Shown: one piece after another, positions 62,992 to 64,000 of the stretch
Layout: each line of letters begins with the position of its first letter
How positions within the stretch are numbered: position 1 is the first letter of the stretch
Assembly: GCA_035508495.1 (NCBI GenBank)
Contig: DATJMX010000035.1
Span: forward strand, 1-64,000
Direction of reading: 5' to 3'
DNA from: Candidatus Binataceae bacterium
Lineage (GTDB): Bacteria > Desulfobacterota > Binatia > Binatales > Binataceae
Length of the DNA stretch: 64,000 nucleotides
Position numbers and translations under genes: made by a program
The notes under the pieces: model-generated
Told to the model about the DNA's origin: nothing
What the model saw: the letters and a program-made list of their open reading frames with translations, nothing else
Databases searched by the model: none

Positions 62992-64000
62992 ATGCCCGTC
63001 TCTGAAATCGCAGCACCGCCCGCGCAAGAACTCAGCTTTCCCCATCCGCACCACATCCGCTCCCGCGACATCTTCCGGCTCTACAGCAGGATCTGGCCGT
63101 TCGTGAAGCCGTACCGGCGGCATCTGATGTTCCTGATGTTCGCGATCCTCCCCCTCGCGCTGCCGGTTGGGGTTATCGCGGTCGCGATCGCGCGCATCCT
63201 GTTCGACGTGATCGGCAACGGTCATCCACTAACGCGCATCGAGGCATTCCTGATCCATGCGCCGCTCGATGCGAGCCGCCAGACGGTCCTGATGCATCTG
63301 GTGGTCACTGCCGCAATCGTCGGCGCGATTGTGCTGCCGATCGTTGCGCTCGGTTACGGATATGTCGTCTGGATCCTCCAGCAGGTCACGAACCTCTTTC
63401 GCGTCGATCTCTACGCGCGCTTGCAGGATCTCAGCCTGCGCTTTCACGGCGAGGAGAAGATCGGCGACGCGATGTTCCGGATGTTCCAGGACTCGGCCGT
63501 CTTCTCGCGGGTGATCGCGACGCTGGTTATGCGGCCGCTGCTGGGCGTTCCGTTTATCGTCGCCGATCTGATCTGGCTCGCGCTTTTGAATCGTCCGATG
63601 GCGATACTGCTCGCGTTGCTCATCCCCGCCGCCATCGCGCTGGCGGTTTATTACAGCGCGAGCCTCAGACGCGCTTTCGTGACGGAACGCGAAGGGATGG
63701 CGCACGCAATTACCCGCATCGAAGAAACACTCGCCTCGATCAAAACGGTCAAGAGTTTTGGCACCGAAGAAAACGAGGGCGCAATCTACGCACGCGACAA
63801 CTGGGACGCGTTCATGGCGGCGCGGCGGGCGCGCATGATGTTCGTGCGGTACAAGGTCATAAACAACACGATGCTAGGCATCGCGCAGATCGCGGCCATC
63901 TGGTTGGGCGCACGGCAGGTTCTCCTTGGGGGCGCGTTCCTGAGCGCCGCGGCCTCGCTCGGGACCTTCCAGGGAACGCTCGTCATCCTTAAGCGTTCCA
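62992..64000 (+). CDS. ABC exporter (type I transmembrane domain), 3' end outside window
   Basis: 336 codons are visible, open to the window edge. The N-terminal cytoplasmic stretch is followed by membrane helices at about 40-62, 100-125 and 170-215 and the long intracellular loop region (HAITRIEETLASIKTVKSFGTEE) characteristic of ABC_membrane domains of multidrug, lipid or peptide exporters. The ATPase half lies beyond the window. AAGG stands 11 bases before the ATG. Confidence 0.8.
   Translation, partial: MPVSEIAAPPAQELSFPHPHHIRSRDIFRLYSRIWPFVKPYRRHLMFLMFAILPLALPVGVIAVAIARILFDVIGNGHPLTRIEAFLIHAPLDASRQTVLMHLVVTAAIVGAIVLPIVALGYGYVVWILQQVTNLFRVDLYARLQDLSLRFHGEEKIGDAMFRMFQDSAVFSRVIATLVMRPLLGVPFIVADLIWLALLNRPMAILLALLIPAAIALAVYYSASLRRAFVTEREGMAHAITRIEETLASIKTVKSFGTEENEGAIYARDNWDAFMAARRARMMFVRYKVINNTMLGIAQIAAIWLGARQVLLGGAFLSAAASLGTFQGTLVILKRS

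Overview
The window is high-GC, gene-dense DNA from a Gram-negative, probably aerobic or facultatively denitrifying bacterium. Support for an outer membrane comes from lptB, a BamA/TamA-type barrel, several lipoproteins and a type II secretion operon. Support for respiration comes from complex I subunits and a NorCB nitric oxide reductase. The repertoire (three crotonase-family enzymes, an LLM-class oxidoreductase, copper amine oxidase, deltaproteobacteria-like signalling) would fit an uncultured lineage such as Binatota or a relative, but that placement is a weak inference from gene content. No tRNA, rRNA, CRISPR array, phage or insertion sequence was seen.

Layout. 1-2987: an amino acid permease (cut by the left edge) divergent from a glutamine amidotransferase, with three near-identical inverted repeats between them, then a DUF2318 protein and a frameshifted CopD-like remnant. 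3239-9029: a tight co-directional cluster coding for FHA, an ExbB/MotA-like channel, two ExbD-like partners, a second FHA, a PP2C phosphatase and a membrane-anchored Ser/Thr kinase. It looks like a phosphorylation-controlled ion-driven machine. 9036-14709: hydrolases, a D-Ala-D-Ala dipeptidase, a Gly-rich lipoprotein, lptB and an Omp85-type barrel. 14965-16662: ilvA preceded by an Ile-rich leader peptide, an antiterminator and a terminator, which together form a textbook attenuator. 16934-23583: ThiO with a receiver-like protein, a TetR/serine hydrolase operon, a copper amine oxidase and a Cys/Met-metabolism PLP enzyme. 23807-27227: a hybrid histidine kinase and a separate HPt protein. 28204-29368: a frameshifted beta-propeller lipoprotein.

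29424-32880: nuoB-nuoF-nuoG on the minus strand. 33045-43388 (minus): flavoprotein monooxygenase, zinc alcohol dehydrogenase, GH63-like glucosidase, E1 alpha/E1 beta/E2 of a 2-oxoacid dehydrogenase and a DUF1028 protein. 44290-46906 (minus): norC-norB followed by two small overlapping membrane-protein genes. 47319-51037: a crotonase, a dienelactone hydrolase, bacterioferritin and its ferredoxin with a Fur-box-like site, and a small enoyl-CoA hydratase operon. 51164-60910: a BamE-like lipoprotein followed by gspE to gspN, without gspC or gspD. 60941-64000: an LLM-class oxidoreductase, another enoyl-CoA hydratase, and an ABC exporter cut by the right edge.

Across the window several genes without a Shine-Dalgarno sequence have promoter-like hexamers placed so that transcription would start at or within a few bases of the start codon, suggesting leaderless mRNAs. 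Palindromic dispersed repeats occupy several of the larger intergenic gaps.
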